Below, piece after piece: positions 1 through 5,497 of a stretch of 5,497 bases of DNA. The DNA comes from an uncultured Shinella sp. Its GTDB lineage: Bacteria > Pseudomonadota > Alphaproteobacteria > Rhizobiales > Rhizobiaceae. Positions within the stretch are counted from its first letter, which is position 1. Every line of letters starts with the position of its first letter. The translations under genes and the position numbers were made by a program. The stretch lies in contig NZ_CAMLFY010000194.1 of assembly GCF_946479415.1 (NCBI RefSeq), forward strand, positions 1-5,497, given 5' to 3'. The notes beneath the pieces are model-generated. The model was not told where the DNA came from. It did no database searches and worked only from the letters and a program-made list of their open reading frames with translations.

Positions 1-913
1 GCTTGATGATGCCGCCGATGAAGTAGAGGCAGCTTTCCGACAGGCCGGCATATTCGTCGCCGGCGAACTGGGGCTTCGAATCCTTCCAGATCGACAGGTG
101 GACGTGCATGCCCGAGCCGTTGTCGCCGAAGATCGGCTTCGGCATGAAGGTTGCCGTCTTGCCATAGGCATTGGCGACCTGGTGCACGACATATTTGTAG
201 ATCTGCACCTTGTCGGCGCTGCGGACGAGCGTGTCGAACTTCACGCCGAGTTCGTGCTGGGCGGCTGCCACTTCATGGTGCTGCTTTTCGACGGTGACGC
301 CCATCTCGGTCAGAACCGTGAGCATTTCCGAGCGCATGTCCTGGCACGAATCGACCGGGGGAACCGGGAAGTAGCCGCCCTTGACGCGCGGACGATGGCC
401 GAGGTTGCCGGTCTCGTAGTCGGTGTCGTCGTTGGACGGCAGTTCGGACGAGTCGAGCTTGAAGCCCGTATTGTACGGGTCGGCCTTGTACTTGACGTCG
501 TCGAAGACGAAGAATTCCGGTTCCGGGCCGGCATAGACGGTGTCGCCGATACCCGAGGCCTTGAGGTAGGCTTCGGCCTTCTTGGCCGTGCCGCGCGGGT
601 CGCGGTTATAGGCTTCGCCCGAGACCGGGTCGAGAATGTCGCACATGATGACGAGGGTGGACTGCGCGAAGAACGGATCGACGTGAACCGTCGCCGGATC
701 GGGCATCAGCACCATGTCGGACTCGTTGATGGCCTTCCAGCCGCCGATCGAGGAGCCGTCGAACATGACGCCGTCGGCGAACATGTCTTCATCGACGCAG
801 CCGACATCCATCGTGACGTGATGCAGCTTACCCTTGGGATCGGTGAAGCGCAGGTCGACGAACTTGACGTCGTTTTCCTTGATCTGCTTGAGGATTTCGT
901 TGGCAGTCGTCAT
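1..913 (-). CDS. glnA: Type I glutamine synthetase, N-terminal 304 codons (3' end beyond window)
   Basis: Glutamine synthetase makes glutamine from glutamate, ammonia and ATP in the cytoplasm, as a dodecamer. The reading frame is open from ATG at 913 to the left edge, giving 304 of roughly 470 residues expected for the GS-I family. Visible signatures are FDGSS at residues 51-55, the metal-ligand segment GPEPEFF at 129-135 (Glu131 and Glu133), HHEVA at 212-216, QHELG at 219-223, and the ATP/glutamate-site motif NGSGMHVH at 265-272. The adenylylation tyrosine near residue 397 lies outside the window, so covalent control cannot be checked. A Shine-Dalgarno AGGGA (923-927) sits 9 nt before the ATG. 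The gene follows glnB by 61 bp on the same strand and is most likely transcribed from the glnB promoter. No frameshift or missing residue is seen in the visible part. Identity is secure; only the C-terminus is unverified. Confidence 0.97.
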   Translation of the reverse strand, partial: MTTANEILKQIKENDVKFVDLRFTDPKGKLHHVTMDVGCVDEDMFADGVMFDGSSIGGWKAINESDMVLMPDPATVHVDPFFAQSTLVIMCDILDPVSGEAYNRDPRGTAKKAEAYLKASGIGDTVYAGPEPEFFVFDDVKYKADPYNTGFKLDSSELPSNDDTDYETGNLGHRPRVKGGYFPVPPVDSCQDMRSEMLTVLTEMGVTVEKQHHEVAAAQHELGVKFDTLVRSADKVQIYKYVVHQVANAYGKTATFMPKPIFGDNGSGMHVHLSIWKDSKPQFAGDEYAGLSESCLYFIGGIIK

Positions 914-953
914 GTGTATTGGTCCCTGTGTGAAATGACGCGTGGATAAGCCT

Positions 954-967
954 CGGCCGAAAGGCCG
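954..967 (-). other. Short hairpin between glnB and glnA
   Basis: In the mRNA sense (minus strand) the spacer contains CGGCC-UUUC-GGCCG, a perfect 5-bp all-GC stem starting 7 nt after the glnB stop. No U-tract follows, so it is not a standard intrinsic terminator. A role in mRNA processing, in protecting a 3' end, or in differential glnB/glnA expression is inference. Studies of Rhizobium leguminosarum glnBA described processing of the joint transcript into a glnA message, as I recall, and this stem sits where such a boundary would fall. Confidence 0.4.
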
Positions 968-974
968 GGCGGGA

Positions 975-3167
<2,193 letters not shown>

Positions 3168-3353
3168 GGGTTTTTGGTGCGGTCGAGAAGACTTGAATTC
3201 GGCTTGCCGGGAGAGCGATGAATTCACTTCCATAGAGCAGCGATTTCATCGATCACAGACAACATGAGGCCGCGCCGGGCGCCCATGTCCAAGCACTTTT
3301 TCCGTCTTTCCGAGGCGTTTCTACGGCGAGACCGGGCGGACCGCAATCCGCTC
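3168..3353. other. Convergent spacer between nnr and the DUF72 gene
   Basis: This 186-bp spacer has no supported gene. Just past nnr is an inverted repeat, TGAATTC (3194-3200) with GAATTCA (3220-3226), separated by 19 nt. Next to the DUF72 stop is GCGGA-N6-TCCGC (3336-3351). Either could help end transcription from its side, but neither is followed by a T-tract, so I do not call a rho-independent terminator. An unsupported 41-codon frame begins at 3285. Confidence 0.5.
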
Positions 3354-4157
3354 TCAGCTCACCCGCTTTTGCAGTTCCCGCGCGCCGTTCGGCGCATTCA
3401 CCTTGCCTGAGGTGATGAAGAAGGCGAAGACGTCGCGGCCCTTCTTAGCCGGCTTCGTATCCGGGTCGATCTTCGGCAGGTCCGATGGCTCGCCGCCGGC
3501 AGCCCAGTCTTTCAGCCGTCCAGCCCATTCATCGAGCGCTTTCTCCGGATAGCAGGTCTTGATGTCATCAGAGCCCTTTTGCAGGCGCGCATAGACGAAA
3601 TCGCCGGTCACGTCAGCGATCTCGGGATAGTCTTCGTGCTGCGCATAGACGATCGTCGCCCTGTATTTTCGGGCGAGCGCCGCAAATTCCGGCGTCATAA
3701 AGGTCTCGTTGCGTACTTCGAGTGCGTGTTTCAACGTGAGACCATCGAGCTTTTCCGGCAGCAGCTTCAGAAAACCTTCGAAATCGCCGGGCTCGAACTT
3801 CTTCGTCGGCGGGAATTGCCAGAGGATCGGGCCGAGGTGATCGCCGAGTTCGGTCAGCCCTTGCGTCAAAAACTTTTCGACGGACTCACCGCCATCGGCC
3901 AGAACCTTGCGGTTGGTCGTGAAACGGCTGGCCTTCAGCGAGAAAATGAAACCGTCGGGCACTTCGGAGGCCCATTTGGCGAAGGTCTCCGGCTTCTGCG
4001 AGCCGTAATAGGTGCCGTTGACCTCGATGGCCGTCAGCTCGCGGCTGGCGAATTCCAGCTGCCGCTTCTTTGTGAGTTTTTCGGGATAGAACGTGCCCTC
4101 CCAAGGATCGAAGGTCCAGCCGCCGATGCCGGTTCTGATGGTGCCGGATGTGCTCAT
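3354..4157 (-). CDS. DUF72 (YecE-like) family protein, function unknown
   Basis: This is a predicted soluble cytoplasmic TIM-barrel-type protein of the DUF72/YecE family, whose biochemical role is not established. It is 267 aa, within the usual 240-300 range. Recognisable family segments are the N-terminal GIGGWTFDPWEGTFYP (residues 10-25), IEVNGTYYGSQ (44-54), FSLKASRFTT (72-81), LWQFPP (112-117), LEVRNETF (146-153) and VYARLQ (188-193). Before the last strand, FAFFITSGKVNAPNGA, there is a lysine- and proline-rich stretch at about 227-242 that looks like a surface loop. ATG 4157 is chosen because it gives the family N-terminus and has GAGGAGAA (4163-4170) at close to ideal spacing, although the frame is open further upstream. 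It follows the GST gene by 38 bp on the same strand, so it is probably the last gene of a uvrA-gst-DUF72 transcript. It converges with nnr. Confidence 0.9.
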   Translation of the reverse strand: MSTSGTIRTGIGGWTFDPWEGTFYPEKLTKKRQLEFASRELTAIEVNGTYYGSQKPETFAKWASEVPDGFIFSLKASRFTTNRKVLADGGESVEKFLTQGLTELGDHLGPILWQFPPTKKFEPGDFEGFLKLLPEKLDGLTLKHALEVRNETFMTPEFAALARKYRATIVYAQHEDYPEIADVTGDFVYARLQKGSDDIKTCYPEKALDEWAGRLKDWAAGGEPSDLPKIDPDTKPAKKGRDVFAFFITSGKVNAPNGARELQKRVS

Positions 4158-4195
4158 GTCAGTTCTCCTCGACAGACGAATGGACGGCGCGCCGA

Positions 4196-4819
4196 TCAGG
4201 CGGGCGCGATGAAAGGCTGGGAAATTTCCTGAAACACCGGCAGGGCCTCCATGCCGGCGCAATGGCTCGCCAATGCAGGGTAGGCGGTCTCATCGATCAG
4301 ACCCGGATGCGCCTCGCGCATATGCCGCCAGGCGCAGGCGACGGCGATATCCGCATGGGTGATCCGCCCGAACCAGAATGTGCCGGGCCGTTTTGCGCGC
4401 TCGTCCTCCAAAGCGGCCAGAACGGTCAGAATCTGCGAACGGCAGCGCTCGACAAAATAGGCCGACGGTGTCTCGTGCAGATGCAGTTCATAGAACAGGC
4501 TGACGCCCTTGTCCCCGAAACCGGTCGCAAAGGTTATCACCTTCAGAGCCTGCCGGCGCTCCGGATCGGCCTGCGGCAATAGCCGCTTCTCCTTCGGCAC
4601 CAAACCATCGAGATAGTCGAGAATAGAACCGCTGTCGGCTACCACGTCGCCGTCGTCGAGCACCAGCGTCGGCACCCGCATCAGCGGATTGACCGCCTGC
4701 ACCTTCTCGCCCTCGCTGAATACCGACCAGGGCCGGTGTTCGAACGGGAGATCATAGAGCCTGAGCGCGATCCCGACACGACGCACATAGGACGAATCGT
4801 ATTGGCCGATCAGGATCAT
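4196..4819 (-). CDS. Glutathione S-transferase family protein
   Basis: This 207-aa protein has the two-domain layout of a cytosolic GST. The N-terminal thioredoxin-like domain (about 1-77) has QYDSSYVRRVGIAL at 6-19, where Ser9 or Ser10 is the candidate glutathione-activating residue. It also has RVPTLVLDDG (48-57) with the conserved cis-proline Pro50, and the gamma-glutamyl-binding pair Asp62-Ser63 in VVADSGSILDYL. The helical C-terminal domain (about 88-207) has ITHADIAVACAW (153-164), the family's N-capping/hydrophobic-staple region around the conserved aspartate. No signal peptide or membrane segment is seen. The substrate cannot be deduced; members of this type may act as transferases, peroxidases or thiol-binding proteins. 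The ATG lies 4 nt after the uvrA stop, with GGAG (4827-4830) inside the uvrA end, so translation is probably coupled to uvrA. Confidence 0.92.
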   Translation of the reverse strand: MILIGQYDSSYVRRVGIALRLYDLPFEHRPWSVFSEGEKVQAVNPLMRVPTLVLDDGDVVADSGSILDYLDGLVPKEKRLLPQADPERRQALKVITFATGFGDKGVSLFYELHLHETPSAYFVERCRSQILTVLAALEDERAKRPGTFWFGRITHADIAVACAWRHMREAHPGLIDETAYPALASHCAGMEALPVFQEISQPFIAPA

Positions 4820-4823
4820 CCGG

Positions 4824-5497
<674 letters not shown>

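Noticed and set aside
98..949. Long plus-strand open frame opposite glnA
   Set aside because: It is fully antisense to clear glutamine synthetase coding sequence, its translation resembles no family, and long antisense frames are expected in GC-rich codon usage.
3194..3226. Intrinsic terminator after nnr
   Set aside because: The 7-bp TGAATTC/GAATTCA arms are AT-rich with a 19-nt loop, and no T-run follows.
3285..3410. 41-codon plus-strand frame in the nnr/DUF72 spacer
   Set aside because: There is no ribosome-binding site, it runs antisense into the DUF72 3' end, and the Arg/Leu-rich translation is unrecognised.
3579..4232. 217-codon plus-strand frame opposite the DUF72 gene
   Set aside because: It is antisense to well-conserved DUF72 segments and no family resemblance was seen.

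Overview
The window looks like ordinary chromosomal DNA of a Rhizobiaceae alphaproteobacterium (Rhizobium/Agrobacterium/Sinorhizobium group). This rests on the GC-rich coding sequence, the glnB-glnA gene pair behind a probable sigma-54 promoter, and the protein sequences read directly. Genus and species cannot be fixed from the sequence alone. I see no mobile element, phage gene, CRISPR array, tRNA or rRNA, and no stretch of unusual composition.

Layout. The left part (1-1313, minus strand) is the nitrogen-assimilation operon: glnB (PII signal protein, complete, 112 aa) followed after 61 bp by glnA (type I glutamine synthetase, first 304 codons; the rest lies beyond the left edge). A 366-bp divergent intergenic region (1314-1679) separates glnB from nnr. 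It carries a good sigma-54 -24/-12 element for glnB at 1375-1390 and, about 230 bp upstream of the predicted start site, a perfect NtrC-type half-site pair (GCAC-N7-GTGC, 1586-1600). The plus-strand gene nnr (1680-3167) encodes the bifunctional NAD(P)HX repair enzyme (epimerase plus dehydratase). A 186-bp convergent spacer (3168-3353) holds no convincing gene. The right part (minus strand, read right to left) is the 3' end of uvrA (excinuclease ABC subunit A, last 223 codons), a glutathione S-transferase family gene starting 4 bp after the uvrA stop, and a DUF72 (YecE-like) gene 38 bp further on. These three probably share a transcript.

How they fit together. PII reports nitrogen and carbon status by 2-oxoglutarate and ATP binding and by uridylylation of Tyr51. 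It controls NtrB/NtrC and GS adenylylation, so an NtrC/sigma-54 promoter on glnBA closes a familiar feedback loop. Nnr is a housekeeping metabolite-repair enzyme. UvrA is DNA repair; the downstream GST and DUF72 genes may simply be passengers or may contribute to damage or electrophile handling, which the sequence cannot settle. No new biological system is evident. The most useful second looks are the regulatory sites in the glnB-nnr spacer, the hairpin between glnB and glnA, and the uvrA-gst-DUF72 coupling.
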